Assembly: GCF_000189635.1 (NCBI RefSeq)
Contig: NW_002476579.1
Span: 62,001-126,000, forward strand
Direction: 5' to 3'
Source: Tetrahymena thermophila SB210
Taxonomy: Eukaryota > Ciliophora > Oligohymenophorea > Hymenostomatida > Tetrahymenidae
Length of the DNA stretch: 64,000 nt
The stretch's first letter is position 1. Each line of letters begins with the position of its first letter. The notes beneath the pieces are model-generated. The model searched no databases. It worked only from the letters and a program-made list of their open reading frames with translations, and was not told the DNA's origin. Positions 26,104 to 39,504 of the stretch are shown piece after piece. The translations under genes were made by a program, and so were the position numbers.

Positions 26104-27482
26104 AACTAAAGAGCCAAAATGCTGATAATTTTTAGTTTAATGTTTATCTAATTTGTATTTAAATGGAAATTATATTTTAATATAAAAAAATATTAAAAAA
26201 TCATAAAATTTTAATTTATTTTTAGAAAAACCATATAATTAATAATGAAAATTTTATTAAGTAATTAATGACCTCAAAATTACTATTTAAATGAAGGAAT
26301 TTTATTTAATCACCAAAAAATTTTATTCAAAATTAAATAATATAAATATTTAGCATTACATAAATAAATAATCATATCATAATTTTTATATTTCTTACAT
26401 TTATTTAAATTTTTTATTGACGATTAAAAATTAAGAAAAAACCCATTTTATTTTTGGATAAATTTGGGTGGGGAAAGCATTAATTTATGCGGATTTACTG
26501 TAATTATTTTTTTTAAGATTTTCTTTTTAATTTAAATTTTGATTAGAATAAAAAACAATTAAGTGTAATATTTATTTTTCTTCCTTCCTTTTTCTTTTTT
26601 TATGAAAATAAATTTAGTTAATTTGACAAATTAATAAAAATAAAGAAAAGAAATAAAATTTATTTTTTTAAATTTAAATTTCATATTTTTTATCAAATTA
26701 TGAATAAAAGACAACAAATTTATAGGTTATTTAAGAAATAACTTTTGAAATAACCGATAGAATGTTTACTGAAATATTTTCTAACAAATTATTAAAAAAT
26801 GTTTAGAAAACATGTTTTAATTTTTTTGTTCTAAGAAAAAATTTATAAGATGAATATTGAAAAATAGAATTCAAATTCAATAGCCAAGCATATTATTATG
26901 AGGAATTTAGTGGATATTTTTTAATAGAAAGATTTATCAAGCTCTAGAATTTGAAACTTTTTACAAAAAATAAAACTAACAATTAAAATTTATATATAAA
27001 TACTCCTTAGTTATTAACAGATTTAAATTTCATTTGTTGAATTTATTATCTGTAAATTTCATTTTCTTTTTGTCAAACAGAATTATTGATGTTATGTTTA
27101 AATTAAAATTTACTGGCCTTACTTTAAATTAATTTAAAATTTAAGCCAATATCAATTAAGTCAATTTTTTTTAATTTTTGAACAATCAATCATTTGTTTT
27201 GTGGAAATAATGAAAGTATTTAAAATTTACTTATTATTTTGCTTAAAGTACCATAGATAAGTTTCAAATGAAAGAATATAATTTATTTATTTTTGAAGTC
27301 CACACATTTTTAAGTCTATTATTTTAAATAAATATACTTAGTTTAAATCTTCGTTACTTTATAATTAAAGCAAATTTTTTGATTTTTTCAAGTCTTCTTG
27401 CAGAAATTAGCTTAAATTATTTATATTAAAATATATAAAGTAAGAAATTAAAAATAAATAAGAAAGAGATATTAGAAAATAT
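26104..27482. other. Spacer inside left module, with G-rich element
   Basis: A+T-rich spacer between module genes 1 and 2, homologous to 33641-35175. Near 26455-26520 it has a G-rich patch (TTGGGTGGGGAAAG) that has a counterpart in the other copy. No coding frame was seen. Confidence 0.55.
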
Positions 27483-29660
27483 ATGAAAGTACTTTAAAAT
27501 TTTTAAAATATAGATCTGTTCGGTACTCAAATAGGAATCCAGTATAATAAGAGACATAGTTTTAATACAAAGCTTGGAGGATTCATCACATTTGGTCTAA
27601 GTGCCATTCTCATTTTGTATATAGCGAATATAGTTTAAGTCTATTTTTCACATTCTTAAGTATCAGTGATTCAAGAAATCCAAAATATTCCTAACTCTAA
27701 ACAGTTTAACCTAAGCGCAAATAATTTTTCCTTTATGGTTGGAGTCACTGATGTGTACTATAATTAGTTTATCGATGATTCTGTTTACACCTTGACCGTC
27801 AAGTAAAACATTCAATAAAAACTGCTAAATTAAACAACTGGAAAGTATTATACATAGTAAAAAACTAATAATCTTAAGCTTTAAAGATGTACAGAAAATC
27901 ATTTTTAAATTTAATCAACTTAAGATTTCTTTTTGCAATAAGACTATACAAATTTCTTTTGCTTATCTCTAGATGAGTAATTATAGTTGTAAGGCATTTA
28001 TAACTCAGAAATTTTTAAGCAAATTGAGATAGAAGTTCGTTCATGTTCAGGAAATAATTGTGCAGACCCAACCTATATTAGTAAAAAGCTAAATAATTGT
28101 TACTTTTAAGTCTATTTTATAAATAAAAATGTGAAAACAACTGATCTAAATAACCCTTTTGATCCTATAGGTAGGTCTGTATTCTATATTGCTGGAACTG
28201 GTTTTTCGAAGACAATCAATTTATATTTTGCCCAAAATATTATATCTACTGATACAGGAATAGTTATGGAAGACACTCAAGAATAAACTGATTTAACCTT
28301 TAGCTCAGATAGAGAATAAGTTGTTTCTTAAAATGGTAACAGACTGTTTTTGCTACAGATGTCTCTAGATCCAAATAAATAAATTAAGTACACTAGAAAA
28401 TACTTAACCATTTCTTAAGGGTTGTCATAGATAGGTGGTATCTACAATATTTTGTTTGCTATTGGATGTTTTATATGCATGCCATATGCTTAACTATAAT
28501 ATAAGCGCAATCTAATGAATAAAGTGTTTGGCTTCGAGTATTCTGACTTTGAATAATAAAAACAATAAAACAAGGAAGAAGGAGAAAACAATAAGAACAA
28601 TAAAGATGTTTTAGAAACGCTAGAGTAAAGAGGTATATATACTAATTATGAAAAGGATTCGATTTAAGTTGGTATAAAGGATAAGGTATAACAATTAACG
28701 GACTTAGAAGAGTAACATACAAATCAGAATGAATAAAAAACAATGTAAAATTCTGCAAGGAATAGACAAAAATCATTAAATTTCACAGAAAAATATGCCA
28801 GACTTAGTATAAATTAAAAATAGAAAGAAAATGATAAAGATTTGAAAAGATTCTTTAAATAAACATTTGAATAGTTGAGAATTAAGTCTTGTGATTACTT
28901 TGGCTACTATTTATCTTTTTTCACATGCAGAAGATAAAAGAGATCTGAAGTTATTGATTATGGATTACAAAAACTGTATAATCATCTTGACATTGTCTAC
29001 ATTCTCAATAAATTGATAGAGTTCGAAAAACTAAAAAAACTTTTATTAAATGAGAATCAATTGAGATTATTCGATTATATTCCTAAGCCTATCATCAAAG
29101 TAAACAAAAATACAAATCAAATAATTTAGACTGACTAGAATGATTCTAGCAATGCAGGAATATTTTACGAAGATAAAAGGACTTTGATATAAAAAGCAGA
29201 AGATGCCCAAGAAGCTTATAATAATATCATTAATTAGAGCTAGTAGAATACAGAACTCAATCAAAAGTTGATTAATCTCCTTCACCCTAAATTAATTGAA
29301 TTATTTAAGTTACAATCTTTTGATAGATCTGATTTTTTAAAGGATAAATCACCTTATTCTAGATTTAAAAAAAGTTAGTTTATGATAACAAGCTACGATA
29401 CTGATAGGAATTTTTTCCATTCTACTCAAAGATGTAAAAATGAATATTCGTAGGTTTTAAATACACTCTAACCTGGACGAGCTTAAATAAAAGACATTTA
29501 AACAATAACACCTTGCTAGCAAGATACTAATGATTTGAATGGTGATAACGAGTATGAAATTTACTAAATACCAGTTATAGATACCTACAGTAAGTACCTT
29601 AGAAATTAAGAAAAAATGATTTAGAATAAAAGAACATTAAATTTAAATGAAAATTAGTGA
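27483..29660 (+). CDS. Two-TM membrane protein, module gene 2 (left copy)
   Basis: Single exon of 726 codons (725 aa), stop TGA. The start MKVLQNFQNIDLFGTQIG aligns with the other module-2 start at 35176. TM1 (GGFITFGLSAILILYI) is at about residues 32-55, TM2 (GGIYNILFAIGCFIC) near 318. The ectodomain keeps the cysteine pattern of module gene 1 (LQRCT, SCSGNNCADP, NNCYFQ) and the stretch NPFDPIGRSVFYIAG. The tail has the signature NENQLRLFDYIPKPIIK and a short KAEDAQEAYNNI motif before a variable end. It is an older duplicate of module gene 1: the two proteins are clearly homologous but differ much more from each other than from their counterparts in the right copy. Confidence 0.88.
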
Positions 29661-31480
29661 AAGCAATCACATATAAAAATCATTTAAATCTGTTAATTGT
29701 AAGCGAACATTATGTTTGAATTTTATTTTTTATTCAAATTAAATTTACTTTTTTACATTAAATATTTTAATCTTAATTAATTTAAATTATTATATATATT
29801 GTGGTCTCATTTCAAAAACAAATTAGAAATATGAAGAAATGATCTTACTATTTTACTTTTATTAAATAAACTTTTCTTTGTGAATTGTTAAAAGTGTTTA
29901 ATTTTAAAAACTAATTTTAGCTCATGGTATTTTTTTATTTTAAAAAAGGAAGTATTATTATTTTTAATTTTATTCTTTTCACTATTTGTAAGTGGCTTTT
30001 TAATAAATAAATTTTAGAAAAATAAATTAAATAATTTCAAATACTTAAATTAAAAATCCTTTTTGATTAAAATTAGCTTACAATTTTTGAAAAGACAAAA
30101 ATATTAAGGTTAATTTATTTTAATATTTATTTATGTATTATATTTTCAATTGCATACACCAACAGAAAATAAATAAAACAACATTAAAAATATTAAAAAT
30201 TAAAAATTTATGAATGAAGAAAATATTAAGTCCTAAAAAATGATTGCTAGAGGGCACTTTTCTATTAAATATTATGAAGTAAACTAAAAATATATTTTTT
30301 TTGAAAACATATATTGAAATAATTCATTAGTTTAACTTTTAAGTTACAAGTTACAAAGAAGGAGGTATTTTATGATATTGAATAAAAAATTAATGATAAA
30401 AATAATGATTAAAAACTGATATTTATATTTTAGTAATATCAAACATAATGAATAATTGAAATAAATTACATAAATAAATTTTATTAAGCAAAAAATTTGT
30501 GTGTAACATTAAACATGCTTTAATTTAATTTAAAAAATGTACATATGCAAAAAATGTAATTTAATTCTGTTAAACACTGAGAAACTATCTAAATAAGATA
30601 AATTTTTGAAATATTTTATAAAATATAAAAATATCCTCTTAATTTAAAATATTATTCAAAAAATAAAATAAATCTAAAATAATTAAAAACTTTAAATTTT
30701 TTATTATATGAATTACTATTTTTAATGTAATAAAATGAAATTTATTATTTATAAAAATATAATAAATTATCAAATAGTATTTACACAACTTTTAATTTCG
30801 AATTCCTATCATCTTTACTGTAATCCGCATGAATCAAGTCATCTAAAACAAACATTTAAATTTCTCAGTATTTAAAAATTGCAAAAGATTTCTTTTTTTG
30901 ATTAAGAAATTTAAAAGTAATTATTAATTTAGTATTCTACAAAATACAACATTAAAATTTAAAAATACTAAAATAATATGGAGAATATGGTTTATATCAC
31001 TTTATTATAGTACACAAATATATATCTTGTCTTAAAACTATTAACTTTTTGATGAATAGTTTTCAGTTACTAGGGTTCTAGTTCAGTTTGATTGTCATTT
31101 TATTTCCTTTGTTTGGTTACTAATTTTTGTGGATAAATTTTAGTTATTGATTATCTTAAAATTAATTAATTTCTTACTGATTCAATTTTTTACCATTTCT
31201 TTGCTTTTGATATTCATTCAATAGAATATTTATAATTGAATAAGTATTTTAAATAATTTGATAGGCTATTGCTTAAATATCTATTTTCTATTGTTGTATC
31301 TAATATTTTAAATTATAGCATTACTTCACGAGTAAATGAAAATATTCATACTTATTTTTTTAAAATTTATGAAATAATTTAATAGTACTACCAATAAAAT
31401 AATCTTTAGCAATTAAAAAAATTTATTTAAAAAGCTAATACTAATCTGTAATATAAACAAAAATAAAAATATAATTAAAA
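29661..31480. other. Junction between the two repeat copies
   Basis: The left part (to about 30230) matches the 3' flank of the gene ending at 37386; the right part (from about 30275) matches the 5' flank of the gene at 23944. It therefore contains the repeat junction, near 30.2-30.3 kb. No transposon-like termini or target-site duplications are visible there, and no gene. Confidence 0.6.
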
Positions 31481-33640
31481 ATGAATACACTGTCAAATAT
31501 TTTTTTGGAGGCTTTTGATATATTTGGAGCTCAAATTCATATTAAATATAACAAAAAAACTGCTTTTAACACTGGTTTTGGAGGAATAATTACATTAAGT
31601 TTAAGTGGTATTCTAATTATGTATATTGTAAATATTATTAATGTCTTTATTTCCCACTCTTAAGTACAAGTTATTTAAGAAATACAAAATTTGCCGAATT
31701 CCAACTAATTCAATCTAACTATTAACAATTTCTCGTTTATGGTTGGAATCACAGATGTCAATTTCACTCAATTTATTGATGAATCGGTTTATACTTTAAC
31801 CATTAAGTAATTTACATAACAAAAAATACTTAACCATAATACAGGGATCTATGAAAGAGCATAAGAATATAGATTAATTAAGCTGTAAAGATGTACAGCA
31901 GAGCATTTCAAAATATAATAAACAAATGACTTCTTTTTATAATAGGATTATAATAATTTTTATTGCTTAAGTTAAGACGAATAATTACAACTTTAGGGTA
32001 TATACAATTCATAGATCTTTCAATAAATTGAGATAGAAGTTTCTTCATGTTAAGGAAATAATTGTGCAGATCCTTAATATATTTCTAACAAATTAAATAA
32101 TTGTTATTTCTAAATATATTTTGTTGATAAAAATGTGGTCACAACTGATTTTAAAAACCCTTTTTATCCTATAGGTAGATCTGTCTTTTACTTAGCTGGA
32201 AAAGATTTTTCAAAAACAATAAACTTATATTTTGCTTAGAATTAGATTTCTTCAGATAATGGAATAGTGTTTGAAGACATTTAAACAAAAGTAGAACTAA
32301 CTTATAGCACTGATAGAGAATAAGTTGTGTAAAAATATGGAAACAGATTGTTTTTACTTTAAATTTCACTTGATCCTTACAGAGAAATATTATATTCAAG
32401 AAAGTATTTAACTTTTTCTCAGGTCCTTTCATAAATTGGAGGAATTTACAACATTCTGTTTGCACTAGGTTGCTTTATATGTAGGCCATATTCTTAATTG
32501 TAATATAAACGTAATTTGATAAACAAAGTATTCGGTTTCTAGTACTCTATCCCTGAACAGTAATCATAATAAATTGAAGATAACATAGAAAAAAGACTAA
32601 AAGAGCAAACTTTAGATTAGAATATTGATTTAAACAATTATAATGTTAGAGGCAATAAAGCATAACTCCAATAAAAGCGAATTAATTTAGATATTGAGAG
32701 CTAAAATTGTAGCAATAATTAAATATTAAATAGTAAAAGCACTTAGCCACAGCAAAAGTAAAATTTGAATGTGATTTTAAAATAGCCAAAAGAGAGTACA
32801 AATAAAGATGAAAAAAACCTCAAAAAATTCTTTGAATAGACTTTTGAAGAAATGAAAATTAAAACATTTGATTATTTAAAGTATATTCTGGGCTTTGTAA
32901 TATGTAAGAAGGCTAAAAGTTCCTATGCAATAGAATATGGAATGTAAAAGTTGTACAAACATATCGATATAGTTTAAATTATAAATAAATTAATCGAATT
33001 TGAGAAACTTAAAAGACTTCTTCTAAATGAAGATCAGTTAAAGTTATTTGATTATATCCCTAAACCTATTATCAAAGTAAATAAATTAACAGGTGATATA
33101 ATAACTTAGAATGGTTCAAGTAACAGTATTGATATTTTTTTTGAAGATAATAGATCTCAAATGGAGAAAGCAGAGGATGCTTAAGAGGCATATAATAACA
33201 TTTTTAATTCAGATTAAAAAAGATAATAGATTGATGAAAAATTAATTAGTTTAATTCATCCTAAATTGATAGAGCTTTTTAAATAGCAATAGTTTGATAA
33301 ATAGAGAAAATTAGAAAATAGAAAATATCTAATCAAGTAAAGAAACTCAAAGTTAAATATTAAAAGTCCTATAAAGCAAGATTCTTATTGCTAAGAGAGA
33401 AACATATATCAACAGTATTTGATGCAAGATAGTAAAAGCTATTTTACTGAGTAATAGATTTAGATCTAAAGTCCTTTATAACTCTCTAAATCAAATAATT
33501 AAACTTTTGTTTTAAAAAATTATTCAGAAACATAATCTTAAATATAAGTTTAAGAAGAGATGCAAGAAGAATATTAGTGTTAAAATGAAAATCAAGATGT
33601 TTTCACTAAATATAGTAAATACCTTAAACAGAAACTATGA
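31481..33640 (+). CDS. Two-TM membrane protein, module gene 1 (right copy)
   Basis: Single exon, 720 codons, exactly the length of its left counterpart at 23944, stop TGA. The N-terminus differs at the first residues (MNTLSNIFLEAFD) and then runs almost identically through TM1, the Cys-containing ectodomain, TM2 and the tail signature (NEDQLKLFDYIPKPIIK). The two copies agree even in the low-complexity end (QEEMQEEYQ, TKYSKYLKQKL). Differences are scattered single residues, with no frameshift or internal TGA, so both copies look functional and under purifying selection. Function unknown. Confidence 0.88.
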
Positions 33641-35175
33641 TTGTAAAGAACTGATAATTTTTAGTTTAATGTTTATCTTTTTTATGTTTATATGGAAATT
33701 CTATTTTATTATCAAAAGAAAAAAAATATTAAAATATAAAATAATTTTTAAGTTTTTTTTGAAAAGCCATGATTTTAAATAGTTTATTATGCAATTGTAA
33801 AATAAGTTTTTAAGTGGTGATCTCAAATGACAACATTGACGAAAGAATTTTTCTTTATTTTAAGCAAATTTTATACAAATTTAAATTTAAAAAATCAACA
33901 TTAAATGTAATAAATAATGAATTGATAATTTATAAATATATTTAAGTTCTTTAATTGATGATTAAAAATTTAGAATTTTTATAAAACTTTTTCATAATTT
34001 CTATCAGTATTTTAGAATTATTTAAAAAATTAACTGACTGTAAATATATTTACTGCCAGTTTTCATAGATAAGAATGTTTTTTATTTTAGAATACATTAA
34101 ATATTAGTTTTTATTTTTATGACACATTTATAATCTTTGGATGAGTTGGGGTAGGGTTAATTTACGAGGATTGCGTTAAATATATATTTTTTAAATATTA
34201 GTCTCTTATTTTTAATTTTTATTAAAATCAAATAAGAAAGTGTATTATTTTAAGAATTAAAATTCAAAATAAATTTGGTTGAATCTAATAAATTAAGAAA
34301 AGAAATAAAATTTATTTTTTAATTTTAATTTCAATCAAAGATTATTTTTATCAAATTATGAATAAATAAAAGACAAAAATATAATTATTATTTATGAAAG
34401 AACTCTTCAAATAACTGATAGAATTTTTCTTGAAAGTTTTCTAACTAATTTATTGAAAGATTTTTAGAATTATTTGAAAAACTACTTTTGATTTTTTTGT
34501 TCTTTAAATAGATATATTATGATGAATTTAAAAAAAACAATTCAAATTGAGGAGACAAGTGTAGCGTTTCAAGCAAGATATTGTTTATTTTTTGAAAGAA
34601 AAATCTAAAGAAAATCATGAAATTTATTCTTTTTAGTGAAATTAAAATTGATGATTAAAATTAATGAAAAGAAGTTCTTATTTTATTTCTATTCTTGAAA
34701 GATTTATATTTCTATAATTGAATTTAATATCTGTAAAATTTTTTTCTTGCTTAATTAAATTCTTGATGTTTTATTTAAATTAAAATTTACTGAATTAACT
34801 TTAAATTAAGTTAATATGTAAGCATCTATTTATACATATCTCAATTTTTTTAAATTTTGAAAAAATAATCATTAATATTTGTGAAAGTAATGAAAGTATT
34901 TTAAATTTACTTATTTCTTTGCTTAAATAACCACTTTAGATAAATTTTGAATGAAGAATTTCAATTTATGCTTGAAGTTCACATATTTGTAACTATTATA
35001 TTATAAATAAAGACACTTCCATTATCTATGCAAATTTTTATAATTAAGATAAATTTTTGATTCTAGTAGTGAATGGCTTAAATTATTTTTATTGACCCTT
35101 TAGAGATATAAAGAATATATAAAATAATAAATTAAAATAACTAGAAAGAAATAAGAAAGAAATATTAAAAGATAA
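33641..35175. other. Spacer inside right module
   Basis: Counterpart of 26104-27482, about 150 nt longer. The G-rich patch recurs near 34130-34190 (GAGTTGGGGTAGGG). No coding frame is conserved between the two spacers. Confidence 0.55.
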
Positions 35176-37386
35176 ATGAAAGTTGTTTAAAGTTTTTAAA
35201 ATATAGATTTGTTTGGTACTCAAATTGGAATCTAGTATAATAAGAAACATAGCTTTAATACCAAACTTGGAGGGTTCATCACATTTGGTTTAAGCGCCAT
35301 TCTCATTTTGTATATAATGAATATAGTTTAAGTCTACTTTTCACACTCTTAAGTGTCAGTGATTCAAGAAATTCAAAATATGCCTAACTCTAAATAGTTT
35401 AACCTGAGTGCAAATAATTTTTCCTTTATGGTTGGAATCACAGATGTATACTATAATTAGTTTATTGATGATTCTGTTTACACCTTGACCGTCAAGTAAA
35501 ACATTCAATAAAAACTGCTAAATTAAACGACTGGAAAGTATTAGACAAAGTAAACAACTAATAATCTTAAACTTTAAAGATGTACAGAAAATCATTTTTA
35601 AATTCAAAAAACTTAAGACTACTTTTTGCAATAAGATTATAAAAATTTCTATTGCTTATCACTCGATGAATAATTATAATTGTAAGGCATTTACAACTCT
35701 GAAATTTTTTAGTAAATTGAGATAGAAGTTAGTTCTTGTTCTGGTAATAGCTGCGCAGATCCAGCCTATATTAATAAAAAACTAAATAATTGTTACTTTT
35801 AAGTTTATTTTATAGATAAAAATGTGAAAACAACTGATCTAAATAACCCTTTTGATCCTATAGGTAGGTCTGTATTCTATATAGCTGGAACTGGTTTTTC
35901 AAAGACAATCAATTTATATTTCGCTCAAAACAGCATATCCACTGACACAGGAATAGTTATGGAAGATACTCAAGAAGAAACTGATTTAACTTTTAGCTCA
36001 GATAGAGAATAAGTAGTTTCTAAAAATGGTAATAGATTGTTTTTGCTTCAGATGTCTCTAGATCCAAATAAATAAATTAATTACACTAGAAAATATTTAA
36101 CCATTTCTTAAGGATTGTCATAGATAGGTGGTATCTATAATATTTTGTTTGCTATTGGGTGCTTTATATGCAGGCCATATGCTTAGTTATAATATAAGCG
36201 CAATCTGATGAATAAAGTGTTTGGCTTCGAGTATTCTGATTTTGAATAATAAAAATAATAAAACAAGGAAGATGAAGAAGAAAACAATAAGAATAATAAA
36301 GATCATTTAGAAATACTAGAGTAAAGAGGTATATATACTAATTATGAAAAGGATTCAATTTAAGAGGGTTCAAAAGAAAAGGAATAGCAATCAAAAGACT
36401 TCGAAGAGTAACATATAAATCACTATGAACAAAAAACAATATAAAATTCTACTAGAGCTAGACAAAAATCATTAAATTTTACTGAAAGATCATCTCGACT
36501 TTCTGTTACTTAAAAATAGAAAGAAAATGAGAGAGATTTGAAAAGATTCTTTAAATAAACATTTGAATAATTGAGGATTAAGTCTTATGATTACTTTAGT
36601 TACTATTTATCTTTTTTCACATGCAGAAGATAATAGAGATCTGAAGTTATTGATTATGGATTACAAAAACTGTATAATCATCTTGACATTGTCTACATTC
36701 TCAATAAATTGATAGAATTCGAAAAACTAAAAAAGCTTTTATTAAATGAGAATCAATTGAGATTATTCGATTATATTCCTAAGCCTATCATCAAAGTGAA
36801 CAAAAACACAAATCAAATAATTTAAACTGACTAGAATGACTCTAGCAACGCAGGAATATTTTACGAAGATAAAAGGACTTTAATTTAAAAGGCGGAAGAT
36901 GCCCAAGAAGCTTATAACAACATAATAAATTAGAGCCAGTAGAATTCAGAACTCAATCAAAAGTTGATTAATCTCCTTCATCCTAAATTAATTGAATTAT
37001 TTAAGTTACAATCTTTTGATAAATCTGATTGGTTAAGAGATAGATCACCTTCGTGCAGATAAAAAAAAAATTAGTTTGCTATATAGATTCCCTTTTTATC
37101 ACCAACAAGCAACGATACTGAAAGACATTTTTTCTAATAAACACAAAGACCTAAAAATGAATATTAGTAGGTTTTAAATACTCAATAACCTGGGTAAGCT
37201 TCAATAAAAGACATTTAAACTATAACACATTGCTAGCAAGATAGTGATGATCTAAATCCTGCTTAAACATTTAGCGAGTATGAAGTTTGCTAAAAACCAG
37301 TTAGAGATACTTATAGTAAGTACCTTAGAAATTAAAAAAATATGAATTAGAATAATATAATGCTAAATTTAAATGAAAATAAGTGA
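35176..37386 (+). CDS. Two-TM membrane protein, module gene 2 (right copy)
   Basis: Single exon, 737 codons (736 aa), stop TGA. It starts MKVVQSFQNIDLFGTQIG and follows its left counterpart at 27483 closely through TM1, ectodomain (SCSGNSCADPAYI), TM2 (GGIYNILFAIGCFICRP) and the tail signature. It is 11 residues longer, from small insertions in the acidic/Gln-rich middle of the tail and near the C-terminus. The upstream leader also matches that of the left gene (AAGAAAGA repeats just before ATG). Function unknown. Confidence 0.88.
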
Positions 37387-39504
37387 AAGAGCATATAAAA
37401 TTTATTTAAATTTATTAATTGTAAACTGAGCATCATGTTTAAGTTTTATTATTTTTAAAATCAAATTTAACTTTTTTACATTTAATTTTTTAATCTTAAT
37501 TAATTTACATTCTTATTCTATTATGGACTCATTTCAAAAAATAAATTAGAAATATAAAGAAATGATCTTACTATTATTTCTTTTTTCTTAAATAAATTTT
37601 TCTTCTTGTGCTTTTAAAAGTCGTTGTTCAAAAAGTAATTTTTTAATTTAATTTTATTCATGGTATTAACTGATTTTTAAAAAGGAAGTATTAACATTTT
37701 TAATTTTATTTTATAATAGCATTCAGAAGTTTTCTAAAAAATATATTTTAGAAAAATCAATTAATATATTTTAAAAAACTTATATTAAAAATTCTTTTGA
37801 TTTTAATAAGCTTACAATTTTTTTAAGAGACAAAAATATTAAGGTTAATTTATTTAATTATTTATTTATGTATGTATTATTTTTTAGATTGCACACATCA
37901 ACAGTTTATAAATGTAAAATAAAAAAACAACAATCAAAATATTAAAATATGAAATCAAGTTTTAAATAAATGAACATTTTTAAATTATTAAATTTAAAAA
38001 AAAATATATTTAGTAAATAAACTCTTTTTATTTAGAAAATAAAATGCAAATAATTAAAAAGAGACATAAAATTTTAATAGAAAAATTTTTCTGTTTTTAA
38101 TTATTTATCAGTAAATCTTGAATATAATTTTACCACAAAATTGGAACAAAAAAAACTAAGTAAAAATATGTCTTTAATGTAAAATTATATTGATTATTTT
38201 ATATATCTTTATTATTATTAGGATCGAAACCATTTCTATAAGGAGAAATTAAATTAAGACAATTAAATATAAATATTTTAGTTCAAAATTAAATTTCATT
38301 TTGAGAATATATAAATATTAATAATTGTCACGTTTTTTATCATTTCTTATATCAAAAAATATGTAATAAATCATATAAAGATTTGAGTAAATTATTGAAA
38401 ATAGATTCTATTAGAAATCACATAATTCTTTTACTCCTAATGCAAATTAAAATATCCACTAATTTAAAAGTTATTATTTTTTATATATTACAGTAAAAGC
38501 TCCTTCATAAATTTCTATAAATATTGAATTTACATTTCACGGTAAATCTTATCTCATTAGCTTGTAAACATTTTAAAGCAGTTATTTAAAAAAATAATAA
38601 TTTAATAAACGCTTTTGTGTTAGGGTATAAATGTGTCTTAATTTTATATCTATCTGTTGGTTTATCTAATAATGACTTTTTAATTTTATTTAACTAAAAA
38701 TCAAAAATATCTTTTTTCAAAAGATATCCTGAAATATTTCTAAATACATTTTTCTATCTATTTATTTATCTCTCCACATGTAATAAATTTATAAGAAGTT
38801 TTATTAATTAATAAATGAATAAATGTGTTTTTTAAAAGCTTAACTTCAAATGCAAAGCTGTGGCAAAAATATAAAAGCTAAATTAGATTCTATGTTGTTA
38901 TTCTGAGTTCAAATTGTTTGATAAATGATTAAGAGCACCAAAAAATGGATTAAATTAAAACTAATAATTGGATATAAAACTTTAAATTTTTCAACATTTT
39001 TATGTTTTTTAAATCTGTAGAAGTTTCTTTTGTAATTCTTATTTTGTAAGTAACAGATTATTAATTTTGATTAAATACTAGCCTCTTTTACTTAAGTAAT
39101 CTGCTGATTTTAAAAAGTAAGATATTTTTTATTTGAATTTAAATATTAATTTTAAGAAGTTAAGATAGGTATATTTTAATCATCAATAGTTCGGCAAGAT
39201 ATTAAGCAAAGTTGAAAAAAATGATAATATAAGCTTTATGTTATTGTAAAAGAAATTAACACTTACTTTACGTATTTGATTTTTAATTTTGATGCAATTT
39301 ATTTAACTTTGAAGATATATAACCAGGGTAAGTGATGCAATTTAGTGGTTTAAAAATTATCTAAGATAGAATTGATCATTATTAAAATTTCTTTAAATGC
39401 TAAACTAAAAATTTTGTAATTAATTTTATCAGCCAAAATTCGCATATTTTATTTGAAATTAGTACAACATAGAAAATTAATAAATTAGAAAAGAGTTTTT
39501 TCTT
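37387..39504. other. Intergenic region upstream of P450 reductase
   Basis: To about 37930 it is the 3' flank of the repeat module; beyond that it is unique A+T-rich sequence and should hold the reductase promoter. No RNA gene, repeat or protein-like frame was seen. Confidence 0.5.

Larger units (their letters stand above)
22730..30230. repeat. Large direct repeat, left copy (two-gene module)
   Basis: This stretch holds genes 23944-26103 and 27483-29660 and their flanks. It aligns in order with 30275-37930: upstream region, first gene, spacer, second gene and 3' flank all have a counterpart. The offset is 7537 nt at the first gene and 7693 nt at the second, the difference being mostly spacer length. 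The edges are approximate and judged by eye. Confidence 0.85.
30275..37930. repeat. Large direct repeat, right copy (two-gene module)
   Basis: Second copy of the two-gene module, in direct orientation next to the first. It holds genes 31481-33640 and 35176-37386. Coding parts are closest, and spacers have more insertions and deletions, so the duplication is not very recent. The edges are approximate. Confidence 0.85.

Noticed and set aside
33585..33782. Small hydrophobic frame overlapping the 3' end of the gene at 31481
   Set aside because: The matching place in the other copy (about 26050) is cut by TGA after some 26 codons, so it is not conserved; it is a shadow of the main frame.
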